Of a stretch of 64,000 nucleotides of DNA, positions 8,878-16,655 are shown one piece after another. The translations under genes and the position numbers were made by a program. Positions within the stretch are counted from its first letter, which is position 1; every line of letters starts with the position of its first letter. This DNA is from UBA10438 sp044238605 (GTDB lineage: Bacteria; Bacteroidota; Ignavibacteria; Kapaibacteriales; Kapaibacteriaceae): positions 62,001-126,000 of the forward strand of contig JBIICY010000001.1 in assembly GCA_044238605.1 (NCBI GenBank). Direction: 5' to 3'. The notes beneath the pieces are model-generated. The model was not told the origin of the DNA. It saw nothing but the letters and a program-made list of their open reading frames with translations, and did not search any database.

Positions 8878-10234
8878 TATTCTTTACGTTGACAAATTCC
8901 AGCATGCCCCATCGGCCGAGTTCTCTTCCGTAACCGGATTTCTTAACACCACCGAACGGAAGACGTGCATCGCTTCGAACGAAGTCATTGATGAACACCG
9001 TGCCGCACTCGAGTCTGCGTGCTATTGTAGAGGCACGATCCAGATCCCGGGAGCAGATGGCCGCGCCAAGTCCAAGCGATGATGAGTTTGCAAGCGCAAC
9101 GGCTTCGTGTTCATCGCTGAAGGTGGTAACTGTTGCTACTGGTCCAAACAGCTCTTCCTGGAACGCGGGGTTCGACGCATCAACGTCGACAAGTAATGTT
9201 GGACAGACGTAGAAACCCTCCATCCCAGCATCGACTGCACCTCTGCGTGTTACGCACCGGGCCCCGGCCTGCAATGCTCGTTTAAGTTGATCCAGCAGAA
9301 GATGTTGGAGATCGTGTCGTGCCAACGGTCCGATCTCTGTTGCCGGATCCATAGGGCTGCCAACAACCATTGCATCAAAGCGGTCTTGCACTCGGCGAAT
9401 GAACTCATCAGCGACAGATTGATGCACGATGAATCTCTTTGCTGCTATGCAGGATTGACCGCTGTTAATCGTACGTCCTGTTGCACACATCGCCGCTGCA
9501 ATGTCTACATCTGCATCATGACATATGATGTACGGGTCGCTGCCCCCTAACTCCATCACAGATTTTTTGAGATACTTCCCTGCAAGAGCAGCTACAATAG
9601 AGCCTGCACCTGTGCTACCGGTAAATGTGACAGCATGAATTCTATCATCTGCAATCACTGATTCAACATGCTCAACGTCAATGCGCAGGTCTGCAACCAG
9701 TTCCTCTGGTATGCCAGCAATATGACAGAGCCGCGCAGCCATCATGCCACATCCCATTGTTGATGGTGCATGCTTGAGCAGGACCGCATTCCCAGCAAGC
9801 AGTGCGGGCACGGCAAACCGAAAAAACTGCCACATCGGAAAATTCCACGGCATGATCGAGAAGACAGTGCCCAAGGGTTCATGTATGACAAGACTGCTTC
9901 GAAATCCTGCATCAACACTTACATCTGAAAGCACTTCGGGAGCTATACCGGCCATGTAGCGGCACAGTGAGGCGCATTTGAGCAGTTCTGCCCTGCTCTG
10001 AGCAAGGGGCTTACCCATCTCCTTTGTGATCAGACGAGCAGCAGGCTCGCTATGCCGTTCTAACGCGTCTGCCAGATCAAGTATGCGCAGAGCCCGTTCA
10101 TGAAGTGGAGTAGCAGCCCACAGTTTCTGCACACGAAATGCCTCGGATATTCGTGACTCGCATTCAGCAGCACTGTGACTTGGATATACAGCACAGATTT
10201 GTCCTGTAGCTGGGTTGACACTGGTAAAACTCAT
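8864..10234 (-). CDS. NAD(P)-dependent aldehyde dehydrogenase, succinate-semialdehyde dehydrogenase type
   Basis: 456 aa, the length of the short SSADH/GabD-like branch. Catalytic Cys262 lies in 'NSGQSCIAAKRF', general base Glu228 in 'VMELGGSDPYI', and the oxyanion Asn131 in 'PWNFPMWQ'; the cofactor loop 'TFTGSTGAG' is at ~204-212. The reaction is oxidation of an aldehyde to the acid; succinate semialdehyde is likely from subfamily resemblance but not proven. It is divergent from a terC gene with only 24 nt between the start codons. An exact TAATTTTG box ends five bases before its ATG, so the mRNA is predicted to be leaderless or nearly so. Confidence 0.92.
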   Translation of the reverse strand: MSFTSVNPATGQICAVYPSHSAAECESRISEAFRVQKLWAATPLHERALRILDLADALERHSEPAARLITKEMGKPLAQSRAELLKCASLCRYMAGIAPEVLSDVSVDAGFRSSLVIHEPLGTVFSIMPWNFPMWQFFRFAVPALLAGNAVLLKHAPSTMGCGMMAARLCHIAGIPEELVADLRIDVEHVESVIADDRIHAVTFTGSTGAGSIVAALAGKYLKKSVMELGGSDPYIICHDADVDIAAAMCATGRTINSGQSCIAAKRFIVHQSVADEFIRRVQDRFDAMVVGSPMDPATEIGPLARHDLQHLLLDQLKRALQAGARCVTRRGAVDAGMEGFYVCPTLLVDVDASNPAFQEELFGPVATVTTFSDEHEAVALANSSSLGLGAAICSRDLDRASTIARRLECGTVFINDFVRSDARLPFGGVKKSGYGRELGRWGMLEFVNVKNITIG

Positions 10235-10239
10235 AAAAA

Positions 10240-10247
10240 CAAAATTA
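10240..10247 (-). promoter_or_regulatory. -7 box (TAATTTTG) of the aldehyde dehydrogenase gene
   Basis: Read on the minus strand, exact TAnnTTTG with its first T 13 nt from the ATG. It overlaps the opposing box of terC by the two bases TA at 10246-10247, so the two promoters cannot easily be occupied together. Confidence 0.55.
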
Positions 10248-10253
10248 CATTTG
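10246..10253 (+). promoter_or_regulatory. -7 box (TACATTTG) of the terC-like gene
   Basis: Exact TAnnTTTG with its first T 13 nt before the ATG at 10259. It shares two bases with the -7 box of the divergent aldehyde dehydrogenase gene. Confidence 0.55.
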
Positions 10254-10258
10254 TGCCC

Positions 10259-11029
10259 ATGGAAACTCTCTTCACTGTCGACGGCATTGTTGCTCTTGTT
10301 ACGTTAACGATCCTAGAGATCGTTCTGGGAATTGACAATATCATCTTTATTTCAATTCTCGTTGGACGCCTTCCCGAATCACAGCAGGCAAAGGCACGCT
10401 CCATCGGTCTGTCGTTAGCGCTCATCCTCCGGCTTGTCTTCCTCATGGGTGCTGTTTGGATTGCCCAGCTCACAACCCCACTCGTTACTATTCCGAAGAT
10501 GTTACTGATGTCTGGAGATTGGGGCATTAGTGGACGTGACATGATCATGATGGCAGGGGGCTTGTTTCTTCTGGCAAAGGCCACTAGCGAACTGCATGCA
10601 AAACTCGAAGGTGAGCAGCACCCAGATCAGGCAAGTGCCAAAGGTTCTGCTTTTGGCATGATGATCTTTCAGATTATCCTTTTGGATCTTGTCTTTTCAA
10701 TTGATTCGGTCATCACCGCAATTGGCCTATCCCAGGACTTCGCAGTCATGGCCATCGCTGTGATCGTGGCTGTTATTGTTATGCAGCTCAGCGCAGGCGG
10801 TGTTTCCAGGTTCATTCACCAGCACCCTACCGTAAAAATACTGGCACTGGCATTCCTTCTGATGGTAGGACTTGTCTTAGTTCTTGAGGGAGTAGCTGTA
10901 CATGTGCCGAAAGGCTATGTGTACTTTGCAATGGCCTTCTCGATTTCGGTTGAGTTCCTGAATATGCGCCTACGAAAGAAGGTTCCCGGTGGTACAGTTG
11001 AGCTCAGAGAGCCCCAGCTTCCAGAATAA
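10259..11029 (+). CDS. TerC family integral membrane protein
   Basis: 256 aa, with about seven hydrophobic segments. The two TerC hallmark helices carry acidic residues in the membrane: 'LEIVLGIDNIIFISILVGRL' near the N-terminus and 'LDLVFSIDSVITAIGL' in the middle. TerC-family proteins are tied to metal (for example manganese) export at or near the Sec translocon and to tellurium resistance. The start METLFTVDG was preferred over an upstream in-frame start because the latter would lie inside the divergent gene, and because the promoter box sits just before this ATG. It stands alone, divergent from the aldehyde dehydrogenase. Confidence 0.92.
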   Translation: METLFTVDGIVALVTLTILEIVLGIDNIIFISILVGRLPESQQAKARSIGLSLALILRLVFLMGAVWIAQLTTPLVTIPKMLLMSGDWGISGRDMIMMAGGLFLLAKATSELHAKLEGEQHPDQASAKGSAFGMMIFQIILLDLVFSIDSVITAIGLSQDFAVMAIAVIVAVIVMQLSAGGVSRFIHQHPTVKILALAFLLMVGLVLVLEGVAVHVPKGYVYFAMAFSISVEFLNMRLRKKVPGGTVELREPQLPE

Positions 11030-11107
11030 GTTATACCCATCGCTTGCTTTCTGATGAAGGTATTTCTATTATTATTGATAACTCGAAATGCCTAGAAAGG
11101 GGCCTGT

Positions 11108-12181
11108 ATGCCCAAGAATCCAGCCGCGTCTATAGATACGTCGAATATGTTCGACACCTTGTACCGTTTTTCTGAACAGGTCAAGGATGCCGTACACATC
11201 GGTGAAAGCGCCCCCTTGTGGCGTCAGCAAGCTACCTCTAACCGCTATGCATTCTTCGGCTTAGGCGGATCTGCAATAGGTGCAGACCTCCTCCGAAGCT
11301 ATGCGGCCGTTACGCCAGGAGCCGACCACCTGAACATCTCCGTGCACCGTGGCTATACGGTACCATCGTGGATGGATTCTGATACAAACGTGGTGTGCTC
11401 GAGCTATTCTGGCGAAACAGAGGAGACACTTGCGGCATTCGATGATATTCGCAAGAAGACGATGCGCGTTGTCTGCATCACGACTGGCGGACAGTTGGGC
11501 AAGCGGGCAATCACGTACGGATTTCCAATCATCAACATACCGCCGGGATTTCAGCCCCGCTGCGCCCTTGCCTATTCCTTCTTTCCCCTGCTTACCATTA
11601 TGAGCAGATACGGGGCTATTGATTCGCGTGCATCACGAGCCAATGCTAAAGGATTAAGGGAGATTCTCGCACATACAGAAGAAATGCGCGATGTCTACGC
11701 ATCCTCAGCAGCAAAGAATCCTGCACTGCAGATCGCCAAGAAGCTCCACGGGAAGATGCCGGTGATTTATTCATCCAGCGAACGCCTTGATGCAGTAAAT
11801 CTTCGCTGGAGAGGCCAGATCCAGGAAAATGCAAAGCAAGTTGCCTTTGGCAATCTCCTTCCGGAGATGAACCATAATGAGATCAACGGCTGGCAGCACC
11901 CTAAAAACCACATGAAGGACTTTTCTGTTCTGCTTCTGCGCGACACAGACGACCACCGACGCGTGCAGATCAGGTTTGATGCCCTCAAGGATATCGTAAA
12001 ATCATCTGTGGGCGAGGTTACAGCACTTGAAGGCAAGGGCTCAACTCTGCTATCCCGAATGTTTTCATTGATTTACCTTGGCGACTGGGTTAGCTGGCAT
12101 CTCGCGGTGCTCAACAAGGTTGATCCATCTCCAGTGCCTGTTATTCAAACCCTCAAGGCAAAGCTCGCAAAGGCCAAGTAA
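11108..12181 (+). CDS. Bifunctional phosphoglucose/phosphomannose isomerase family protein
   Basis: 357 aa, similar in size to archaeal-type PGI/PMI enzymes. The first SIS domain shows 'FGLGGSAIGADLLRSYA' (about 53-70) and the sugar-phosphate loop 'SYSGETEET' (~99-107). The second half has 'WRGQIQENAKQVAF' and 'EMNHNEINGW', which includes the catalytic Glu and His positions of this family. The enzyme interconverts glucose-6-P (and often mannose-6-P) with fructose-6-P in the cytoplasm. A purine-rich 'GAAAGGGG' precedes the ATG by about 8 nt and may act as a ribosome binding site, unlike the leaderless neighbours. A classic Pgi is not seen in the window. Confidence 0.88.
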   Translation: MPKNPAASIDTSNMFDTLYRFSEQVKDAVHIGESAPLWRQQATSNRYAFFGLGGSAIGADLLRSYAAVTPGADHLNISVHRGYTVPSWMDSDTNVVCSSYSGETEETLAAFDDIRKKTMRVVCITTGGQLGKRAITYGFPIINIPPGFQPRCALAYSFFPLLTIMSRYGAIDSRASRANAKGLREILAHTEEMRDVYASSAAKNPALQIAKKLHGKMPVIYSSSERLDAVNLRWRGQIQENAKQVAFGNLLPEMNHNEINGWQHPKNHMKDFSVLLLRDTDDHRRVQIRFDALKDIVKSSVGEVTALEGKGSTLLSRMFSLIYLGDWVSWHLAVLNKVDPSPVPVIQTLKAKLAKAK

Positions 12182-12269
12182 GGCCTTCGACTGCCCCTTA
12201 TCGTGCTAGGTGGTTCCAGTTACGGATTTCTTTCGTATCTTGCGAGCCCCGAAATTCTCTGGATACTCT

Positions 12270-12764
12270 ATGCCGACCGTGAAGGCCAAGACGGCCACCG
12301 CAGAAAAGGCCCCAAAAGCTAAAAAAGCCGCCAAGGTAGTCGACGGTGACGTCGAAGAAGTAGACGCGCCGAAGAAAACCAAGCGGAAAGCTAAATACAT
12401 GGTATTGTATTCTCCATTTTTAATGAAGGATACAAAGCACGAGCTTATCGGAGAGCCTACCGAAACTGAAAATGGACGCATGCAATGGGCCAAGTGTGCC
12501 GTTAGCCGTCACATGCAGATGGTAAACCTGGATACTCTTGCATCGAACACAGAAAAGAAGGTTACTGAAATCAAGCTTGCACGTGAAGACTCGAAGGAGT
12601 ACTCACCAAAGAACGTGTACAAGGTTGGGGATGTGATCTTCCACAAGGCATGGGATGATGTTGGCATCGTTCGTGCGAAAGAAGTCATGTCGAACGGGCG
12701 TGGCTCTGTGTTGGTCCACTTCGAAAAGAACAAAGAAAAACGTCTCATTGAGAACTTCAAGTAA
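12270..12764 (+). CDS. Small basic protein: Lys/Ala-rich tail plus C-terminal SH3-like domain
   Basis: 164 aa. Residues 1-45 are rich in Lys, Ala and Pro ('EKAPKAKKAAKV', 'APKKTKRKAKY'), like histone- or nucleic-acid-binding tails. The C-terminus ('YKVGDVIFHKAWDDVGIVRA' up to 'VHFEKNKEKRLIENFK') has the pattern of a compact SH3/Tudor-like barrel such as DUF3553 or the UvrD C-terminus ('GD.V.H..WG.G.V'). I infer a nucleic-acid or RNA-polymerase-associated protein; no exact family is recognised. The start was set at MPTVKAK because a TATCTTGC promoter-like box lies about 34 nt upstream and longer starts run into it. It is followed after 24 nt by the gene for ribosomal protein bS21. Confidence 0.7.
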   Translation: MPTVKAKTATAEKAPKAKKAAKVVDGDVEEVDAPKKTKRKAKYMVLYSPFLMKDTKHELIGEPTETENGRMQWAKCAVSRHMQMVNLDTLASNTEKKVTEIKLAREDSKEYSPKNVYKVGDVIFHKAWDDVGIVRAKEVMSNGRGSVLVHFEKNKEKRLIENFK

Positions 12765-12788
12765 TCATTTTTCCTCAAAGGATCTCTC

Positions 12789-12983
12789 GTGATCGGAGTC
12801 ACAGTACAAAGCAACGAGTCAATCGACCGCGCTCTGCGTCGCTTCAAAAAGAAATATGAGCGCTCAGGCGTTCTTCGTGAGTTCAAGAAGCGCGCATTCT
12901 ACGTGAAGCCTAGTGTTGAGCGCCGTATGTCGCGTCTCAAAGCTGCTCGTCGTCAGCACCGCGCGCAGATGGAACAAGAATAG
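12789..12983 (+). CDS. rpsU: 30S ribosomal protein bS21
   Basis: 64 aa with a GTG start. The sequence 'VTVQSNESIDRALRRFKKKY' followed by 'SGVLREFKKRAFYVKPSVER' is diagnostic of bS21, a small basic protein of the 30S platform near the anti-Shine-Dalgarno end of 16S rRNA. The length is normal. It lies 24 nt after the Lys-rich SH3-like gene, so both are probably on one transcript, which ends at the strong hairpin at 13020-13049. bS21 is of interest in Bacteroidota because this group uses few Shine-Dalgarno sequences; most genes around it in this window also lack one. Confidence 0.95.
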   Translation: MIGVTVQSNESIDRALRRFKKKYERSGVLREFKKRAFYVKPSVERRMSRLKAARRQHRAQMEQE

Positions 12984-13019
12984 GACTCCGGTCTCTAACG
13001 TAAGAGCAACCGAATGCGA

Positions 13020-13049
13020 AAGGCGCTCCTGTTACAGGGGCGCCTTTTT
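13020..13049 (+). terminator. Intrinsic terminator between rpsU and murE
   Basis: Stem of AGGCGC/GCGCCT extended by TCCTG/CAGGG (one G-T wobble), a three-base TTA loop and a run of five T on the plus strand. It can stop rpsU transcription. The loop is also the murE stop codon (TAA on the minus strand), so the last murE codons encode one arm of the hairpin. Confidence 0.85.
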
Positions 13050-14567
13050 GTGCTTTGCAGACCATGATAGAATCTCCTCTGCATCGCTAAAGGGCAGTCG
13101 GTCATTGCCAACGATCTGATACTCTTCGTGCCCCTTGCCTGCGATGATTACCACATCGTCTGGACCAGCCTGAGAGAGCGCCTGATGAATCGCTGCACGG
13201 CGATCTTCGATAATGGTAACATTGGAACGGAGGGTAGCATCCACACCTCCCATGATGTTGTTCACGATATCCGTTGGACGTTCCGTGCGGGGATTGTCAT
13301 TCGTGATGTAGACATGGTCCGCAAGTGTACTGGCGATTCGTCCCATTTCTGCTCGCTTACCTTTATCTCTGTCTCCTCCGCAGCCAAACACAACGTGGAC
13401 CAGGCGTGTATGCTGCCCCGCTGAGGCAAACCGGCGAACAACGCGTAGCACATTCTCAAGTGCATCTGGTGTATGCGCATAGTCAACAACGGCTGTAACT
13501 CCTGGTTCAGTGTGATAAACCTCCATACGTCCTTTGGGTCCGTGAAGGTCTTGCACAATCTTCACAACGGTTTCTGAAGGCATACCATCAAGGATTGCCA
13601 GCACCGTCACCAATGCCACATTTGCAACGTTAAACTCTCCAAGAAGTCGCGTATGCACAGTAAGACTTTGCGGAAGCTGATTCAGCTCGGCACTCCTGCG
13701 GTTCAGGGTAAACGATGTGCCACGAACACTGAGCGAAACGTCTGATATCTGAACGTGATTGCCTGCACCAGTGCCCACCATAACAACTTGCCGTGCGTTG
13801 CAGTGACGCTTCATGTATGATGACCATTCACTCTCGCCCCATAACACAGCTATCGCATCAGGTTGAAGGCCGTCGAAGAGACGTTTCTTTGCCTTCGCAT
13901 AGTTCTCCATCGTGCCATGGTAATCTAGGTGGTCCCGGGTAAGGTTTGTGAACAGCGCTCCTCGGTAGTTGATACCGAAGACGCGGTGCTGATCGAGCGC
14001 ATGCGAGCTTACTTCCATGCATACAGTGTCGACGCCACTCTCTGCCATTTGCGAGAATAGCGACGCAAGCTCGCCTGCATGGGGCGTAGAATAACTGGTT
14101 GGATATTGAATGCCGCCGTATCGATTGCCTGTAGTTCCAACAAACCCCACATTGTGGCCAGCAGCTGCGTATAACTGTTCCATCAACGTAGCACACGTGG
14201 TCTTGCCGTTCGTCCCTGTCACGCCGAATACCCGCATTCGAGAGCTCGGATTGTGCTGCAGGGCAACAACAAGAGCCGAGTAAGCTAGCCGGGTGTCATG
14301 CACCTGAATCAGCGGCACCGGAAGGGGCCCCGAAGGAACACGCTCTACAACTACTGCGCGCGCGCCGCGCGCAACTGCATCGTCTATGGCATTGTGGCCG
14401 TCAAAATTGGTACCCACGACAGCAACAAACACAGAGCTCTGATTAACGTGACGCGAGTCTGATGTAATGTCAGTAATGCTCGTTTCACGCTGAGCGCTTG
14501 TCAATTCTGGGAAGACTCGCACGTTAGCGTCGAGTGCTTGTAGCAATGATCCTAGCTGCATCATCAT
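13032..14567 (-). CDS. murE: UDP-N-acetylmuramoyl-tripeptide synthetase MurE (meso-DAP type)
   Basis: 511 aa, a normal Mur ligase. The ATP loop is 'GVTGTNGKTTCATLME' (about 113-128). Domain 3 contains 'YITNDNPRTERP', the DNPR motif that selects meso-diaminopimelate over lysine. The enzyme adds the third residue to UDP-MurNAc-dipeptide in the cytoplasm. Three ATG codons follow one another at the start; I took the first. A weak promoter box (TATCTTGA) lies 11 nt before it. No other cell-wall gene is adjacent, which is unusual because murE normally sits in the mra/dcw cluster. Its 3' end is embedded in the rpsU terminator. Confidence 0.95.
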   Translation of the reverse strand: MMMQLGSLLQALDANVRVFPELTSAQRETSITDITSDSRHVNQSSVFVAVVGTNFDGHNAIDDAVARGARAVVVERVPSGPLPVPLIQVHDTRLAYSALVVALQHNPSSRMRVFGVTGTNGKTTCATLMEQLYAAAGHNVGFVGTTGNRYGGIQYPTSYSTPHAGELASLFSQMAESGVDTVCMEVSSHALDQHRVFGINYRGALFTNLTRDHLDYHGTMENYAKAKKRLFDGLQPDAIAVLWGESEWSSYMKRHCNARQVVMVGTGAGNHVQISDVSLSVRGTSFTLNRRSAELNQLPQSLTVHTRLLGEFNVANVALVTVLAILDGMPSETVVKIVQDLHGPKGRMEVYHTEPGVTAVVDYAHTPDALENVLRVVRRFASAGQHTRLVHVVFGCGGDRDKGKRAEMGRIASTLADHVYITNDNPRTERPTDIVNNIMGGVDATLRSNVTIIEDRRAAIHQALSQAGPDDVVIIAGKGHEEYQIVGNDRLPFSDAEEILSWSAKHKKAPL

Positions 14568-14570
14568 GTA

Positions 14571-14578
14571 TCAAGATA
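14571..14578 (-). promoter_or_regulatory. Possible -7 box (TATCTTGA) of murE
   Basis: Imperfect match to TAnnTTTG at the same spacing (11 nt from first T to ATG) as the exact boxes elsewhere in the window. The fit is by position more than by sequence. Confidence 0.3.
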
Positions 14579-14593
14579 CAACACGATTCTCTG

Positions 14594-14601
14594 CAGATTT
14601 G
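14594..14601 (+). promoter_or_regulatory. Possible -7 box (CAGATTTG) of the Nudix gene
   Basis: Seven of eight positions match TAnnTTTG and the box starts 12 nt before the ATG at 14606, the usual distance in this window. Confidence 0.35.
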
Positions 14602-14605
14602 CATC

Positions 14606-15244
14606 ATGACATTTATCGAATGGCTAACCAGTCGCATACTTCAACCATTGCCAGGACGAGAGGCTCATCAACGATTCGTTCCTGCTGTAAAGGACGCAGA
14701 TGAGCGACTCTCGCCAGCGCCTGAAGGTGCACGATTAAGTGCCGTGCTTATCCCGCTGATCGAACGCGACGACCAGTCGATCGATGTTGTGTTTACCGTG
14801 CGTAGCGAGTCGTTGAGAAGTCATCGAGGACAGATATCATTCCCAGGCGGCCGCCTAGACGTGGGAGAAAATCATATTGAAGCTGCAATTCGCGAAGCCC
14901 GCGAAGAAATCGGCATCTGGCCGGAGTCGATATCCGTGGTCGGCACATTGAGTCCACTGTACATACCACCCTCGAATAGCGCAGTAACTCCGGTTGTTGC
15001 GTGTGTTCAGCAACCATCAACGTGGACGTTGAGCATGGACGAAGTCACCGAAGTATTTACGCGTCCACTCACAGACTTCCTAACGGATAAACACTATACT
15101 GAACGAAACGACATCATCCCACAGCTCCCTCTGCGCATTGCGATGTGGGACGTTCATCCCACCATTCCACTTTGGGGCGCTACGGCGATGATGCTCCATG
15201 AAGTTGTAATGTTGCACAACGAGTATTCGAAAGAACACGCATGA
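14606..15244 (+). CDS. Nudix hydrolase, CoA pyrophosphatase-like
   Basis: 212 aa. A complete Nudix box is present: 'GGRLDVGENHIEAAIREARE' followed by 'EIGI' (about 84-107), matching GX5EX7REUXEEXGU. Just before it, 'RSHRGQISFPGG' matches the extra motif of the CoA/acyl-CoA diphosphatase branch (NudL/Pcd1 type). The enzyme would hydrolyse CoA or its derivatives to 3',5'-ADP and phosphopantetheine; this specificity is inferred from the motif. I chose the start MTFIEWL because it follows a promoter-like box; longer starts would run into murE. The stop overlaps the next start (ATGA). Confidence 0.85.
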   Translation: MTFIEWLTSRILQPLPGREAHQRFVPAVKDADERLSPAPEGARLSAVLIPLIERDDQSIDVVFTVRSESLRSHRGQISFPGGRLDVGENHIEAAIREAREEIGIWPESISVVGTLSPLYIPPSNSAVTPVVACVQQPSTWTLSMDEVTEVFTRPLTDFLTDKHYTERNDIIPQLPLRIAMWDVHPTIPLWGATAMMLHEVVMLHNEYSKEHA

Positions 15245-15549
15245 ATGGCATCCTGCTCATCAATGTCTTGCTGATAACAATGCTGGTGGCAACATCATGC
15301 ACGGAGAAGAACGAGGTTGATGAGAAGCTCCTGTCGACCTACACAGACTATGTCATCCTGCGCATGTCGTCAACAGACACTGCACAGACTGCTCGTCAGC
15401 TCGACTCATTACTTGCAGCGCACGGCTACACCAAGGATGCGTTCTTTACCGAGCTATCTCAATACGGGGCTAACCCCGAGCGCATGAAGGTGTTCTATGA
15501 TTCTGCCCGCTCACGCATAGGCCGCATGCAGGCCGAGATCTCACGATAA
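15241..15549 (+). CDS. Small lipoprotein, helical, function unknown
   Basis: 102 aa. A hydrophobic leader ends in the lipobox 'ATSC' (Cys ~20), so the protein is lipid-anchored. The mature part of about 80 residues is polar and helical ('LLSTYTDYVILRMSSTDTAQ', 'FFTELSQYGANPERMKVFYD'), reminiscent of small DUF4296-like Bacteroidota lipoproteins, but I do not recognise a family. It overlaps the Nudix gene by 4 nt (ATGA), implying translational coupling. Its last 55 nt overlap the convergent dihydroorotate-dehydrogenase-like gene. Confidence 0.7.
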   Translation: MNGILLINVLLITMLVATSCTEKNEVDEKLLSTYTDYVILRMSSTDTAQTARQLDSLLAAHGYTKDAFFTELSQYGANPERMKVFYDSARSRIGRMQAEISR

Positions 15550-16640
15550 ACGTGATGTCCGTGCTGGGCAAATCCCTCGAAGTATCCAACGTACCATTGG
15601 TTGAGTGAAACACCCACTGCCCGAGATGCCGCGATATCATCTGCAGAGGCAACACCGCCGCAGCGGACAACATGAAACTCATGCTGAGGACGCAGCTGCT
15701 GCACAGCTGTGCATGCCGCTGCACATGATGCAAGCGATGATGCTCGGAGTAGCTCTCCGCTAAGGCCACCGCCGAATGTAGTCGTGAAGTAATCAAACAA
15801 TGCACGATCTGCCTCGTGCACGTGGCTGCGCAGTTCGTTGTAGCGTGTGGATGTGTTACCGAGGATCACACCATCAAAGCCCCGTTCAATGAGAGCCTTT
15901 AGCAAAAGTGGGATCTGATCCAGCGACGTATCTGTGGAGAGCTTCACAACCACTGGTAAACGTCGGGCACGAACAGTAAGAAATGCAGTAGCTACCGCAT
16001 CTAGCCTGTGCAGCAGATCGTCTGCCAATGCTGCGTGTCCGCCATGTCCCGGAACATTCGGACAACTCTCGTTAAGCTCGATATAGTCAACACCGGCATC
16101 AGCGTATCGATGAAGTCCCTCAACGAGTTCCGGCAGTGCCTGTACTGCATCAAGGGCAGGTTCGGCGCTCACGCTGGCTCCAAGCGGACATCCATTGAGC
16201 TTCTGCACCTTAGAAAGTCTGCCTGCCACAACAGCATGACCTTCATTCGGCAGCCCCATCCAGTTCGAAGCTGAATGTGAGTGCGGATACTGAGTGGACG
16301 GCCATGCTATTCCCCGCACAACATTTCCTTTTCGCGCACGAGATGTGGTAGTGCCTGCTACGAATGCTCCGGCCCCCTGAGCCGCAACCATCTCATATCC
16401 ATGCCCCTTCTTGAACATCCCAGCGGCATTCCAGATTGGAACGCGGAAGGTTAGGCCCCAAGCCTGCACTGACTGAATTGCTGGAGGTGTATACTGCTCG
16501 CGTGGCACGTCGTGCGCAAATCGGGGGAGGAACATGTTCCGTCCGGCCGTAAACGAACGCACAACCACACTTGGTGGTAGCAGAGACGCTGCCGAACGCA
16601 GTGCGAACTCAGACTTAGCGAGAAGTTCGATCAAAGACAT
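15495..16640 (-). CDS. Dihydroorotate dehydrogenase-like FMN enzyme
   Basis: 381 aa with the TIM-barrel pattern of DHODH. 'FRVPIWNAAGMFKKGHGYEM' (~67-86) resembles the N-terminal flavin-contact loop, 'IELNESCPNVPGHGG' carries the catalytic-loop Cys typical of class 1 enzymes (class 2 has Ser), and the C-terminal 'VRCGGVASADDIAAS' plus 'QWYVGYFE' match the phosphate-binding end of the barrel. Pyrimidine synthesis (dihydroorotate to orotate) is likely, but some motifs are divergent, so another related flavin reaction is possible. An exact TATCTTTG box ends four bases before the ATG. The 3' end overlaps a small lipoprotein gene by 55 nt. Confidence 0.75.
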   Translation of the reverse strand: MSLIELLAKSEFALRSAASLLPPSVVVRSFTAGRNMFLPRFAHDVPREQYTPPAIQSVQAWGLTFRVPIWNAAGMFKKGHGYEMVAAQGAGAFVAGTTTSRARKGNVVRGIAWPSTQYPHSHSASNWMGLPNEGHAVVAGRLSKVQKLNGCPLGASVSAEPALDAVQALPELVEGLHRYADAGVDYIELNESCPNVPGHGGHAALADDLLHRLDAVATAFLTVRARRLPVVVKLSTDTSLDQIPLLLKALIERGFDGVILGNTSTRYNELRSHVHEADRALFDYFTTTFGGGLSGELLRASSLASCAAACTAVQQLRPQHEFHVVRCGGVASADDIAASRAVGVSLNQWYVGYFEGFAQHGHHVYREISACMRPMRERAES

Positions 16641-16644
16641 ATCG

Positions 16645-16652
16645 CAAAGATA
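16645..16652 (-). promoter_or_regulatory. -7 box (TATCTTTG) of the DHODH-like gene
   Basis: Exact TAnnTTTG on the minus strand, first T 12 nt from the ATG at 16640. It lies in the 15-nt gap after the PhoD-like stop codon, so the DHODH-like gene can be transcribed alone. Confidence 0.55.
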
Positions 16653-16655
16653 CGC

